64,000 nucleotides of DNA from CAWBVG01 sp963792175 (lineage in GTDB: Bacteria; Acidobacteriota; Vicinamibacteria; Vicinamibacterales; CAVVIG01). Of this stretch, positions 20,733 to 29,269 are shown in pieces (position 1 is the stretch's first letter; each line of letters starts with the position of its first letter). A program made the position numbers and the translations under genes. The stretch lies in the NCBI GenBank assembly GCA_963792175.1, contig CAWBVG010000004.1, positions 1-64,000 on the forward strand. The letters run 5' to 3'. The notes beneath the pieces are model-generated. The model ran no database searches and was not told the origin of the DNA. It was given only the letters and a program-made list of their open reading frames with translations.

Positions 20733-21590
20733 TTGCCGTTGTCGATAGCGATCGTGGCCGCAACAATGGTGTCTGCGGGGCAGAGCCGTCCGCCGATCGT
20801 CGGGATCGCGCACATCGCGCTGCAGACGAGCGACCTTGCCAAGGCGCGCCGTTTCTACTCCGGGCTGCTCGGCTACCCCGAAGTCGCGCCTGCCGCGCGA
20901 CCGCATGTTGCGGTATTCGCCGTGAACGACCGGCAGCGGCTGATCGTGCGCGATGGATTGCCCTCCGACCGCGACGAACGGCTCGTCGCGGTCGCGTTTG
21001 GAACGCCAAGCGTCGGCGCTCTGCGGGAGTTTCTCCTCGCGCGCGGCGCGCGCGTGTCGGAGTCGGCGTTCGACGTCGAAGCCGGCGGACGCCGGGTCGA
21101 GGTCGTCGACCCCGACGGTCATCGGGTCCAGTTCGTCCAGGTCGATCGCGACTCGGCCACCAGCCCGGTTGCCAGCCCGGATCGGCGCATCTCGCGCCGG
21201 ATCATGCACGCGGGGCTCACGATTCGCGACGCCGCGGCGGCCGATCGCTTCTACAACGCGACGTTGGCGTTCTCCGAGATCTGGCGCGGCGGCCGGACTG
21301 ACGATGTGACCAGCTGGATCAACATGCGGGCGCCCGAGAGCACCGAGTATCTCGAGTACATGCTGCAGACCGGTCCGCTCGATCGCCGTCAGCTGGGAAC
21401 GGCGCATCATGTCGCGCTCGTCGTTCCTGACATGCAGGAGGCGCTCGAACTGGTGCGAAGCCGGCTGACGCCCGGGGATGCCAATGCCGGCGCCAGTCCG
21501 CAGATCGGACGAAACCGAAAGTGGCAGCTGAACCTGTACGATCCCGACGGAACGCGAATCGAACTGATGGAACCGTGGACTGTCAGGTAG
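20733..21590 (+). CDS. Two-domain VOC/glyoxalase family protein
   Basis: A TTG at 20733 gives a short hydrophobic leader (MPLSIAIVAATMVSAGQS); an in-frame ATG lies at residue 12, so the exact start is uncertain. Two VOC modules are seen in 285 residues: GIAHIALQTSDLAKARRFYS to VEVVDPDGHRVQFVQ, then MHAGLTIRDAAAADRFYN to LNLYDPDGTRIELMEPW. Histidine and glutamate metal positions are present in both (HIA, HHVALV, IELME). Family members are lyases, dioxygenases or isomerases; the reaction is not predictable. It overlaps no other gene, and an AT-rich heptamer array begins directly after its stop. Confidence 0.78.
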   Translation: MPLSIAIVAATMVSAGQSRPPIVGIAHIALQTSDLAKARRFYSGLLGYPEVAPAARPHVAVFAVNDRQRLIVRDGLPSDRDERLVAVAFGTPSVGALREFLLARGARVSESAFDVEAGGRRVEVVDPDGHRVQFVQVDRDSATSPVASPDRRISRRIMHAGLTIRDAAAADRFYNATLAFSEIWRGGRTDDVTSWINMRAPESTEYLEYMLQTGPLDRRQLGTAHHVALVVPDMQEALELVRSRLTPGDANAGASPQIGRNRKWQLNLYDPDGTRIELMEPWTVR

Positions 21591-21591
21591 C

Positions 21592-21641
21592 AAAGTTAAA
21601 AGTTAAAAGTTAAAAGTTAAAAGTCAAAAGTTAAAGTGGAA
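21592..21641 (+). repeat. AAAGTTA heptamer array
   Basis: At least five AAAGTTA-type heptamers follow the VOC gene stop, with variants AAAGTCA and AAAGTGG at the end. Only one orientation is present here, unlike 12264-12396, which uses the same unit in both. Confidence 0.85.
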
Positions 21642-21686
21642 AGTTGCAAGTGAGATGTTGAGGGACGAAAGGTGGAGGATTCGTTT

Positions 21687-22481
21687 ATGAGTATCAGACT
21701 GTGCGCGGTTCTTCTCGTCCTCAGTGGCACGATGCTCGCGCAGCAGGCGCCGGTTGGCTACGACGACACGCCGATGCAGCCCAACGGCAAGTGGCGCGTC
21801 CACGACGGCAAGCGGCCGCAGCCGCGCATGGTCGCGCCCGGCGACGGCGTGGCTGCCACGCCGGTGAATGCTCCGCAGGACGCCACCGTGCTGGTCGGTC
21901 CGCGCGCCGACCTCAGCGCGTGGCAGATGATGGACGGCGCTCCGGTAACCTGGGCGATGAACAACGGCGTACTCGAAACCGGCAAGGGCCTGATTCGCAC
22001 CAAGGCGGAGTTCACGGATGTTCAGCTCCACGTCGAGTTCGCGACGCCCAAGGAGGTGAAGGGCAACAGCCAGGAGCGCGGCAACAGCGGCGTCTTCCTG
22101 CTTGGCAAGTTCGAGATTCAGGTGCTGGACAGCTATCACAACCCCACCTACCCGGACGGCCAGGCATCGGCGATGTACGGCCAGTTCCCGCCGCTCGTCA
22201 ACGCGTCGAGAGCCCCCGGCGAATGGCAGATGTACGACATCGTGTTCACCGCGCCGCGCTTTGCGGCCGGCAAGCTCGAGAAGCCGGCGACGGCGACGGT
22301 CTTCCACAACGGGATCGTGGTGCACAACGCCACCCCGTTCTGGGGACCGACCGCGCACAAGAAGATCGATCCGTATACGCCGGACAACGCGAAAGGGCCG
22401 ATCGCCCTGCAGGATCACGGCAATCCGGTGCGGTACCGGAACATCTGGATCAGGCCGCTGACTGGATACGACGCGACGTAG
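21687..22481 (+). CDS. Secreted DUF1080 (3-keto-disaccharide hydrolase-like) protein
   Basis: The ATG at 21687 is preceded by GTGGAGG at 21672-21678 and gives a clean signal peptide (MSIRLCAVLLVLSGTMLAQQ). The 264-residue protein carries the DUF1080 concanavalin-like fold: VTWAMNNGVLETGKG, TDVQLHVEFATP, GNSGVFLLGKFEIQVLDS and the closing GPIALQDHGNPVRYRNIWI. The domain binds or cleaves glycans in the periplasm, and some members are 3-keto-disaccharide hydrolases. No sugar operon partner is adjacent. Confidence 0.88.
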   Translation: MSIRLCAVLLVLSGTMLAQQAPVGYDDTPMQPNGKWRVHDGKRPQPRMVAPGDGVAATPVNAPQDATVLVGPRADLSAWQMMDGAPVTWAMNNGVLETGKGLIRTKAEFTDVQLHVEFATPKEVKGNSQERGNSGVFLLGKFEIQVLDSYHNPTYPDGQASAMYGQFPPLVNASRAPGEWQMYDIVFTAPRFAAGKLEKPATATVFHNGIVVHNATPFWGPTAHKKIDPYTPDNAKGPIALQDHGNPVRYRNIWIRPLTGYDAT

Positions 22482-22786
22482 ATCAGCATCAGCGATCGAT
22501 GCCACGAAGGCTCTCAGCGAAAGCAACGCCAATCAGCTGAAAGCCGAGTCAGCTGAATCGCTTCACTTCTTTTCTCTTGCGAGAGGGCGCTGCGCGGAAG
22601 ATATGGTCGTAGAAACACACAGAGCGCTGGATTGAACGCGGGCGGACGGAGGTCCTTGCCCACCGAAGCCCACGAAGTGGCGTAGGCGGGCGCCCGCATC
22701 ACGATCCGGCGGTCCAACGAAGCCGTCGCGGCAGGCCCTGCCCGGCGGCTTTTGTATTTCTACGGGCTTTTCCAAGGAGCGCGCCG
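22482..22786. other. 305-base gap; leader with terminator-like hairpin
   Basis: No coding frame is convincing. Most of the stretch is not recognised. It is rich in short complementary GC segments, and its 3' end has a hairpin with a T-run only 34 bases before the next start codon. A non-coding leader or small RNA is possible. Confidence 0.4.
22722..22753 (+). terminator. Intrinsic terminator or attenuator hairpin
   Basis: The stem pairs GCCGTCG with CGGCGGC and GGCAG with CTGCC around a GCC loop, with one bulged C. TTTT follows at 22750-22753. The hydrolase ATG is at 22787, so the structure sits in that gene's leader and could act as an attenuator. It could equally end transcription from the DUF1080 gene. 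Confidence 0.6.
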
Positions 22787-23677
22787 ATGAGCGAACCCGC
22801 AGAGCGGCATCCGATTGCCTTGAAGAAAGTGGTGTATCAGGTTCCAGGGATGGCGTTGGCGGTTGTCCGGCGCGACGTGCCGTACGGAACGGCTGGTGCG
22901 CCGGCGGGCACGATGGATCTGTACTACCCGTCCGCAGCGGCGTCCGGCGCCACTTTGCCCGCCATCGTCGCCGTGCTCGGGTATCCGCCGCGAGATCCGA
23001 ATCCGCTTGGCTGCGCGTTCAAGGAGATGGAGTGGTCGGTCTCGTGGGGACGGCTGATGGCCGCCTCGGGCATCGTCTCGATCTTCTACACGAACCGCAG
23101 TCCCGAAGCCGACCTTCGCACCTTGCTGGGCCACATCCGGGAACACGCGGAGTCGCTGGGCATCGATCGGCGTCGGATCGGTCTGTTCGCCAGTTCGGGG
23201 AGCGGCCCGCTCGCCTTGTCGACCGTGATCGCCGAGCGCAGCGATCTCGCCTGTGCGGCGCTGTGTTATCCCCTCACGCTGGACGCCGGCGGCTCCACCG
23301 CCGTCGCCGAGTCGGCCGCGACATGGGGGTTCGTCAACCCCACGGCGGGGAAGTCCGTCGGCGATTTACCGCCCGATGTGCCGTTGTTCGTCGCGCGCGC
23401 GGGGCAGGACGAGTTCCCGCATCTGAACGAGGCGTTGGACCGGTTCGTCGCCGACACGCTGGCCCGCGATCTGCCCGTGACGGTGGTGAATCATGCCGGG
23501 GCGCCGCACGCCTTCGACCTCGTGCACGACAGCGACGCCACTCGCGAGATAATCAGGCAGCTTCTCAGGTTTCTGCAGTTTCACCTCTGCGGGGACGGAG
23601 GTTCTCTGACGTCGGACGTGTTATGGCAGTGTCGATTGTCCGGTTGGGGAGTCGTCGAGCGCGCGGCGAAGGCGTGA
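22787..23677 (+). CDS. Alpha/beta hydrolase (dienelactone-hydrolase-like)
   Basis: The ATG at 22787 follows AAGGAG at 22774-22779. The 296-residue protein has a strand-loop LPAIVAVLGYPPRD, a nucleophile-elbow candidate GLFASSGSGPLAL, an acid candidate in ARAGQDEFPH and a histidine in HAGAPHAFDLVHDS. This order is that of dienelactone-hydrolase or peptidase S9-like alpha/beta hydrolases. No signal peptide is present, so it is probably cytoplasmic. The last 18 codons overlap the start of the DUF488 gene, and the tail after FLQFHLCG looks unconserved. Confidence 0.75.
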   Translation: MSEPAERHPIALKKVVYQVPGMALAVVRRDVPYGTAGAPAGTMDLYYPSAAASGATLPAIVAVLGYPPRDPNPLGCAFKEMEWSVSWGRLMAASGIVSIFYTNRSPEADLRTLLGHIREHAESLGIDRRRIGLFASSGSGPLALSTVIAERSDLACAALCYPLTLDAGGSTAVAESAATWGFVNPTAGKSVGDLPPDVPLFVARAGQDEFPHLNEALDRFVADTLARDLPVTVVNHAGAPHAFDLVHDSDATREIIRQLLRFLQFHLCGDGGSLTSDVLWQCRLSGWGVVERAAKA

Positions 23678-24009
23678 GGATCGGCACGGTCCGCAGGCCG
23701 CCGCGCGGCGTCCGCCGGTCGCAATACGCCCGCGGGAACTGGTACGATGTGTGGCTGCCGACGCTGGCGCCGAGCGCCGCGCTGATGCGCGAGACGCGCA
23801 TTCTCGAGAATCCGGGTGCGTGGAACGTCTTCGCGCGCCGTTTCCTCGCGGAGCTCAAGCGACCCGACGCGGCGCGTCTGCTCGACACGCTCGCCGCGCT
23901 CTCGCACCACGCGAACTTCTCGGTCGGCTGCTATTGCGCCGACGAACGGCGCTGCCATCGATCGATCCTGCGGCGTGTGCTGCAGGAGCGGGGTGCGCTC
24001 GTCAGATGA
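23623..24009 (+). CDS. DUF488 family protein
   Basis: The ATG at 23623 gives a 128-residue protein. It shows the family pattern MAVSIVRLGSRRARGEGVRI, WYDVWLPTLAPSAALM and a C-terminal cysteine pair CYCADERRCHRSIL. DUF488 proteins are small and uncharacterised and resemble nucleotide or nucleic-acid binding folds. The start overlaps the preceding hydrolase by 55 bases in another frame, and the acyltransferase gene begins 52 bases after its stop. Confidence 0.82.
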   Translation: MAVSIVRLGSRRARGEGVRIGTVRRPPRGVRRSQYARGNWYDVWLPTLAPSAALMRETRILENPGAWNVFARRFLAELKRPDAARLLDTLAALSHHANFSVGCYCADERRCHRSILRRVLQERGALVR

Positions 24010-24061
24010 TTGGAGGCCTCGTGCACGCGCACCACTGCTCCCGGGACGGTCGTTCGTGGTA

Positions 24062-25009
24062 ATGCCCGAACGGCTCGATCAACACGCGCTCGTCGAGGCG
24101 ATCACGACGTTTCTCGCCGGCCGCGACGCGCAGACGATTGACGAGATTCGGCACGCGCTCGCGCACGATATCGCCGCCGCCGGCCAGCCGGCGTTCACGG
24201 CGCTGGTCGAGCGGCTGGCGACCGATGGCGGCGACTGGACGTACTACCCGCCTGACCCGCTCGCGCGCCACATCCATCACGTGCTCGCGGACCGGATTCT
24301 CCAGCCGGGCTCCACGACGCTCGGCGTGGAGCACGTGACGGCGGCGGCGCAGCGTCCGGTGGTGATCTTCTCCAACCACCTCTGGTACTCCGACGCGAAT
24401 TGCCTGGAAGTGCTGCTGCATCGCGTCGGCTCCGATCTCGCCGGCAGGTTGACGGCGATCGCGGGGCCCAAGGTGTATTCCAGTCTCAAGCGGCGGTTCT
24501 CGAGCCTGTGTTTCGGAACCATCAAGACGCCGCAAAGCAGCTCGTTGTCTTCTGAAGATGCCGTCATGAGTCCGCGCGAGGTGGCGCGTGCGGCGCGGCA
24601 ATCGATCGAGGTCGCGCACCAGCGCCTGCAGGCCGGCGACGCGCTGCTGGTGTTCGCTGAAGGCACGCGCAGCCGCACGTTCGGGCTGCAGCCGATGCTG
24701 GCCGGCGCGACGCGCTATCTCGACATGCCTGACGCCCTGATCCTGCCGGTCGGCATCACCGGCACGGAGGCGCTGTTCCCGGTCGGAGGCGAGACGCTGC
24801 ATTCGGTCGAGACGATCGCGCGATTCGGTCGCCCGGTCGAAGCGCGCGTGCTTCGCGAGCGCGCCGGCGACGATCGCCGGCTCATCATGGACACGATCGG
24901 CGTCGCCATCGCGGCGGTGCTGCCGCCGGATTTCAAGGGCGCCTACGGCAACGGCCAGGTCAACCTGGACGACGCCCGGCGTCTGCACCACGAACTGTTC
25001 GAGAGCTGA
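24062..25009 (+). CDS. PlsC-type 1-acyl-glycerol-3-phosphate acyltransferase
   Basis: This intact 315-residue protein starts at the ATG at 24062. A GTG two codons earlier is possible. It has acyltransferase motif I, FSNHLWYSD (NHxxxxD), and motif III, LLVFAEGTRSR (EGTR). A later PVGITGTEALFP fits block IV. The enzyme would acylate glycerophosphate or a related lipid precursor at the membrane. The N-terminal 90 residues are a helical extension without recognised motifs. It is followed 23 bases later by a Tat-exported PLP enzyme. Confidence 0.85.
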   Translation: MPERLDQHALVEAITTFLAGRDAQTIDEIRHALAHDIAAAGQPAFTALVERLATDGGDWTYYPPDPLARHIHHVLADRILQPGSTTLGVEHVTAAAQRPVVIFSNHLWYSDANCLEVLLHRVGSDLAGRLTAIAGPKVYSSLKRRFSSLCFGTIKTPQSSSLSSEDAVMSPREVARAARQSIEVAHQRLQAGDALLVFAEGTRSRTFGLQPMLAGATRYLDMPDALILPVGITGTEALFPVGGETLHSVETIARFGRPVEARVLRERAGDDRRLIMDTIGVAIAAVLPPDFKGAYGNGQVNLDDARRLHHELFES

Positions 25010-25032
25010 CCGGTTGCGCGAAGGAGAGCCTC

Positions 25033-26209
25033 ATGACGATGATTCCGCGGCGGCGGGTGCTGCAGCTCGGAACGCTCGGCGCGGGACTGGGCCTGGGTGT
25101 GCCGGGCCGGGCCTTCGGCGGCTCACTCGCGCCCTGGACCGACGCCGCCGCTGAATCGGACGATCGCCTCGTTCGGCTCAGCGGCGACGGCCTCGGCCTC
25201 ACGCCGGCCGCAGTACGCCCGCCTGCTGACGCGTCTCCTCGACGAGAAGGCGATGACGCCCGATTCCTATTCGCTCGGCGGCGTCGTCGAGCAGCTCGAA
25301 GAGGCGTTCGCGCGGGCGCTGCAGAAGGAACGCGCGATCTTCATGCCCACCGGCACGCTCGCCAATCACATGGCGGTGCGCGCGCTGGCAGCGGGATCGA
25401 GCCGGGTGCTCGTCCAGGAAGACAGCCACTTCTATCAGGACGAAGGCGACTGCGCCCAGACGCTCAGCAACCTGACGCTGATGCCGCTCGCGGGCGGTCG
25501 AGCAACGTTTGGCGCCGACGACGTCCAGCGCGTCCTCGACCAGACGAAAGGCGCGCGCGTCGTGTCCCGCGTGTCGGCGATTGCGATTGAAACGCCCGTG
25601 CGCCGCAAGCAGGGAGAGCGTTTCGATCCCGTCGAGGTGAAGAAGATCGTCGCGCTCGCGCGCCGCGAGGGCATCCGGCTGCACCTCGATGGCGCTCGAC
25701 TCTTCCTGCAGGCCGCGTACACCGGCGAGAGCGCGGCCGAAACGGCGCGGCCGTTCGACACCGTCTACGTGTCGCTCTACAAGTACTTCAACGCCGCGTC
25801 GGGTGCGATCCTCGCGGGACCGAAGGACGTGATCGACGGCATGTATCACGGGCGCCGGATGTTCGGCGGCGGACTCAGCGCCGCGTGGCCGTTTGCGCTC
25901 GTCGCGCTCCACTATCTGTCCGGATTCGAGGAGCGCTACGCCCAGGCGGTGCGGATTTCAGAGGATTGGATCCGCGGTCTGCAGCAGCACGAGGCCTTTG
26001 CCATCGATCGCGTGCCGTCCGGCACCAACCTGTTCCGCCTGCGCGTCAAAGGGATTGACCCGGCGACGTTTCAAAAGCGGCTCGCCGCCAATGGCGTCAT
26101 GTTGTCGGCGCCGCAGCGCGACACGTTCCTGGTCGGCGTGAACGAGACGATCAATCGCACGACTGCGTCGGACCTGTCAGGTGCCTTCGTTCGGGCGGCG
26201 GCGGTGTAG
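25033..26209 (+). CDS. Tat-exported threonine-aldolase/beta-eliminating-lyase-like PLP enzyme (one frameshift)
   Basis: The ATG at 25033 follows AAGGAG at 25021-25026. The leader MIPRRRVLQLGTLGAGLGLG is a clear twin-arginine signal. The frame changes near 25210, within GLGLTPA-QYARLLTRLLDEK, probably by one extra C. The body is a beta-eliminating lyase/threonine aldolase fold of PLP type I: AIFMPTGTLANHMAVRAL, IRLHLDGARLF (PLP ring Asp) and the Schiff-base lysine in YVSLYKYFNAASGA. It has about 391 residues. Export of a folded PLP enzyme fits Tat use. Amino-acid cleavage outside the cytoplasm is the likely role. Confidence 0.85.
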
Positions 26210-26278
26210 GGTCGGGCGTTGCAAACTTCAGGCTGGCGCTCGATTCAGCCGGAGAGCGACAATAATCCGCAGAGAGGG

Positions 26279-27142
26279 ATGATGCGTCGAATGGTTCTTC
26301 GCGGTCTTCGCGGTCTGTGTGTTGCGGGGCTCCTGCTGACACTGCCGTCCAGGGCCTTTGCCACGTGGTCCGTGATCGCCGTCGATCGCGCCACCGGCCG
26401 TGTCGTGATCGCGTCGGCGACCTGTGTCGATCGCGACGATCAATTCCTGATGGGGGTTCAAGCCGTGGTCGTCCCTGGCAAGGGCGTCGCCGCCTGCCAG
26501 GCCGGTGTCGACAACACGCATCAGAACCAGATGCTGGTGTTCAAGGAACTGGAGAAGGGCACCGATCCGAAACAGATCATCGAGCTCCTGAGCAAGGATC
26601 CGGCCTTCCAGAGCCGGCAGTTCGGGATTCTCGATCTGCAGGGGCGGCGCGCCGGGCACTCGGGGCTGACCAACGGCTACGTGTCGCAGGACATGCAGGG
26701 GCAGGTGCCCGGCACCGAGATCTTCTATTCGATTCAAGGGAATATCCTCCGGCCGGGCACGGTCGTGCCGAACGCCGTGCAGGCGTTTCTGAAGACGAAA
26801 GGCGCGATCACGGATCGGGTGATGGCGGCGATGGAAGCCGCTGACGGTTCCGGCGGCGACAGTCGCTGCAGCTGTCCGCCATGGCCGTCCGACGGATCGA
26901 AGCCGGCGATTCCCTGTGACGAGAAGACGGCGCACGTCGCCTACATCCTGATGGCCGAAAAGGGCGACACCAACGGCGACTCGCACAACAACGGCAAGTA
27001 CACCACCTACATCACCGTGTCGCAGCCTGGACCGGACCACGGGCCGAACGCCATCAAGCCGGGCGAGAATCTGAATCCGGTCAAGACGCTTCGCATGCGC
27101 TACGACGCGTGGCGTAAAACCCAACCCGCATCGTTCGAGTAA
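26279..27142 (+). CDS. Exported DUF1028 family protein
   Basis: The start codon ATG is at 26279, after AGAGAGGG. The signal peptide MVLRGLRGLCVAGLLLTLP is partly encoded by a nonamer repeat (about 26294-26320). The mature protein begins ATWSVIAVDRATGRVVIASAT, the opening of DUF1028, an Ntn-hydrolase-like fold of unknown function. Later parts read GVDNTHQNQMLVFKELEKG, FGILDLQGRRAGHSGLTNGY and a DGSGGDSRCSCPPW insertion with cysteines. The protein has 287 residues and is intact. The last third (HVAYILMAEKGDTNGDSHNN) resembles a calcium-binding loop. Confidence 0.8.
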   Translation: MMRRMVLRGLRGLCVAGLLLTLPSRAFATWSVIAVDRATGRVVIASATCVDRDDQFLMGVQAVVVPGKGVAACQAGVDNTHQNQMLVFKELEKGTDPKQIIELLSKDPAFQSRQFGILDLQGRRAGHSGLTNGYVSQDMQGQVPGTEIFYSIQGNILRPGTVVPNAVQAFLKTKGAITDRVMAAMEAADGSGGDSRCSCPPWPSDGSKPAIPCDEKTAHVAYILMAEKGDTNGDSHNNGKYTTYITVSQPGPDHGPNAIKPGENLNPVKTLRMRYDAWRKTQPASFE

Positions 27143-27240
27143 CCCGCCTTCGCCATGTCCACAAAAACACTGCGTGGCTTCGGCGTGGCAGGCGCCGCCT
27201 TCGCATGGTGACAAACATCACGTGGCTTCGGCGTAGCAGG
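27143..27240 (+). repeat. Two tandem REP-like palindromes
   Basis: Copy 1 (27143-27193) and copy 2 (27194-27240) each run from CCGCCTTCGC to GCTTCGGCG followed by GGCAGG or AGCAGG. Copy 2 has the inner ACAAACATCA also seen at 58490. The start codon of the PEBP gene (27205) lies inside copy 2. Confidence 0.85.
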
Positions 27241-27864
27241 TGCGCAGCCCTCGCGCTCGTCGGACTGGTCGCGTCGCTCGCGTTCGCTCAGCCGCCGCAG
27301 CGAGGGACGCCGCCGCCACCTGCCGCCCCCGGTCAGCCGCCCGGTGGCCGCGGCGGCGGCCGCGGCGGGGTCCAGACGATGACCCTCACGTCGACCGCAT
27401 GGTCCGACGGCGGGCAGATCCCGTCGAAGTACTCGCAAGCCGGCGATCAGGTGTCGCCGCCGCTGGCGTGGAGCAATGTCCCGGATGGCGCGGCGAGCTT
27501 CGTGCTGCTGGTGCACGACGCCGATGCGGCGATTGGCAACGGGACAGACGACATCCTGCACTGGATGCTTTGGAACATTCCGGCCACCATGCGGAGTCTG
27601 CCGGAAGGCGTTCCCCAGGGTTCGCAGCTGCCGGACGGCACGCGCCAGATCAGCGCGAGCGGTCCGTACTTTCGAGGTCCGGGCGCGGCGGCCGCCGGAC
27701 CGGCGCATCACTACGTGTTCGAGCTCTTCGCGTTGGACGGCACGATCGACGTGCCGCCGGTAGGTGCGTCGCCGCCGCAGACGCGCGCGGCGGTGATGGC
27801 GGCGATGGCCGGTCATGTACGAGGCAAAGGCGTGCTCGTCGGCCTGTTTCGCCGGACGCCATGA
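27205..27864 (+). CDS. Exported PEBP family (YbhB/YbcL-like) protein
   Basis: The best start is the ATG at 27205, giving a signal peptide MVTNITWLRRSRCAALALVG ending AFAQ. Its first codons come from a REP-like element. A proline/glycine/arginine linker (APGQPPGGRGGGRGGVQ) precedes the PEBP domain: MTLTSTAWSDGGQIPSKYS, QVSPPLAWSNVP, FVLLVHDADA, ILHWMLWNIP and HHYVFELFALD. The 219-residue protein is intact. The family binds phospholipids or other anions; its bacterial role is unclear. The stop overlaps the DUF1697 start (ATGA). Confidence 0.85.
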   Translation: MVTNITWLRRSRCAALALVGLVASLAFAQPPQRGTPPPPAAPGQPPGGRGGGRGGVQTMTLTSTAWSDGGQIPSKYSQAGDQVSPPLAWSNVPDGAASFVLLVHDADAAIGNGTDDILHWMLWNIPATMRSLPEGVPQGSQLPDGTRQISASGPYFRGPGAAAAGPAHHYVFELFALDGTIDVPPVGASPPQTRAAVMAAMAGHVRGKGVLVGLFRRTP

Positions 27865-28400
27865 AGTACGCCGCGTTCCTGCGTGCCATCAACGTCGGTG
27901 GCCATGTCGTGAAGATGGATCGCCTGCGCACGCTGTTCGAGGCCGCCGGCTTTCGCGGCGCCGAAACCTTCATCGCGAGCGGCAACGTCGTGTTCGAGTC
28001 GTCCCGGAAGAGCGCCGGCGATCTGGAACGCGCCATCGAAACACACCTGAAAAAGGCGCTCGGATATCCGGTCGCGACCTTCGTGCGCTCGATGCCGGAG
28101 TTGGCGGCGATCGTGGACCTCGAACCCTTCGGTCCAGAATCGCTGAAGCCGCCCGATTCGGTCTTCGTCGGCTTCCTGCGGAGCGCTGTCAGCAAGGACG
28201 CGCGGCGGCAGTTCGCGGCGCTGTCCAACGATGTCGATACGGTGATGGCTGACGGACGTGAAGTCCATTGGCGCGCGCGCAAAGGGTTTGCCGAGTCCAC
28301 GATTTCGTACGCTGTCCTCGAAAAACTGCTGAAGACGGAGGCGACGTTTCGCAACCTCAACACGATCAGACGGATGGCGGCCAAGTACTGTGGCTCGTAA
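27861..28400 (+). CDS. DUF1697 family protein
   Basis: This intact 179-residue protein starts at the ATG at 27861, overlapping the PEBP stop by four bases. MKYAAFLRAINVGGHVVKM and FIASGNVVFESS are the DUF1697 signatures. The C-terminal FAESTISYAVLEKLLKTEAT and NLNTIRRMA also match. The function is unknown; a ferredoxin-like fold is usual. The end overlaps the YitT gene by 11 bases, so PEBP-DUF1697-YitT form a tightly packed operon. Confidence 0.9.
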   Translation: MKYAAFLRAINVGGHVVKMDRLRTLFEAAGFRGAETFIASGNVVFESSRKSAGDLERAIETHLKKALGYPVATFVRSMPELAAIVDLEPFGPESLKPPDSVFVGFLRSAVSKDARRQFAALSNDVDTVMADGREVHWRARKGFAESTISYAVLEKLLKTEATFRNLNTIRRMAAKYCGS

Positions 28401-29259
28401 CCGGCTCGCACACGAATCGCTCAACGCGGCGCTGATCGCCGTCGGTGTGATGTCGGCCGGGATGGGGCTGAAAGGCTTCCTGGTGTCGAGCGGCTTCATC
28501 GACGGCGGCGTCACCGGCATCTCGATGCTGCTCGCGAAGACGACCGGCGTGCCGCTGTCGATACTGCTGCCCGCCATCAACCTGCCGTTCGTCGTCGTCG
28601 GCTACCGGCTGCTCGGCCGCGCCTTCGCCGTCCGCAGCGTGCTGGGCATCGCCGGACTTGCGGGGGTGCTCGCGACCGTCCCATTTCCCGATGTGACGCC
28701 GGATCTCACGCTGACGGCGGTCTTCGGCGGCTTCTTTCTCGGTGCCGGCATCGGGCTCGCGATGCGCGGCGGCGCCGTGCTGGACGGAACGGAAATCGCC
28801 GCGCTCCTGATCAGCCGGCGCGCCCATGTGCTCCGGGTCGGCGACGTGATTCTCGGCTTCAACGTCGTGCTCTTCCTCGCCGCGATGTCGGCGCTCGGCG
28901 TCGAGCCGGCGCTCTACTCCATCCTCACGTATCTGGCGGCCGCGAAGACGCTCGATTTCGTCCTGCACGGCATCGACGAGTACACCGCCATCACGATCGT
29001 GTCGCCGTCGACCGCGCGCATCCGCGAGAGAATCACCACCGATCTCGGCCGCGGCGTCACCGTCTACAAGGGCTACGGCGGCATGAGCCGCACCGAACAG
29101 GACATTCTCTACTGTGTCGTGACGCGCCTGGAGATCGGAAAGGTGAAGGCGATCGTCAAGGAAATCGACCGGTCGGCGTTCTTCGTCTTCCACCCGCTGT
29201 CAGGCGCCGAGGGCGGCACGTTCGGGGTCAAACGCTTTCACGCGGGACACGCGTCATGA
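28390..29259 (+). CDS. YitT family membrane protein with DUF2179 domain
   Basis: This intact 289-residue protein has a GTG start at 28390. The hydrophobic N-terminal two-thirds contains about five to six membrane segments (ALIAVGVMSAGMGLKGFLV, SGFIDGGVTGISMLLA, LTLTAVFGGFFLGAGIGLAM). GGVTGISMLL is the YitT hallmark. The C-terminal DUF2179 domain reads TAITIVSPSTARIRERI, GVTVYKGYGGMS and FFVFHPLSGAEGGTF. The role is unknown. The gene overlaps DUF1697 upstream and is followed 10 bases later by the MOSC gene. Confidence 0.9.
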   Translation: MARNRLAHESLNAALIAVGVMSAGMGLKGFLVSSGFIDGGVTGISMLLAKTTGVPLSILLPAINLPFVVVGYRLLGRAFAVRSVLGIAGLAGVLATVPFPDVTPDLTLTAVFGGFFLGAGIGLAMRGGAVLDGTEIAALLISRRAHVLRVGDVILGFNVVLFLAAMSALGVEPALYSILTYLAAAKTLDFVLHGIDEYTAITIVSPSTARIRERITTDLGRGVTVYKGYGGMSRTEQDILYCVVTRLEIGKVKAIVKEIDRSAFFVFHPLSGAEGGTFGVKRFHAGHAS

Positions 29260-29269
29260 GGAGAGAGGA

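Noticed and set aside
22787..23677. Selenoprotein or programmed frameshift as an explanation for broken genes nearby
   Set aside because: Breaks elsewhere have no slippery heptamer or shared structure and are too many; single-base sequencing indels explain them better.
27143..27240. A CRISPR array
   Set aside because: There are only two copies, each internally palindromic, with no unique spacers and no cas genes nearby.
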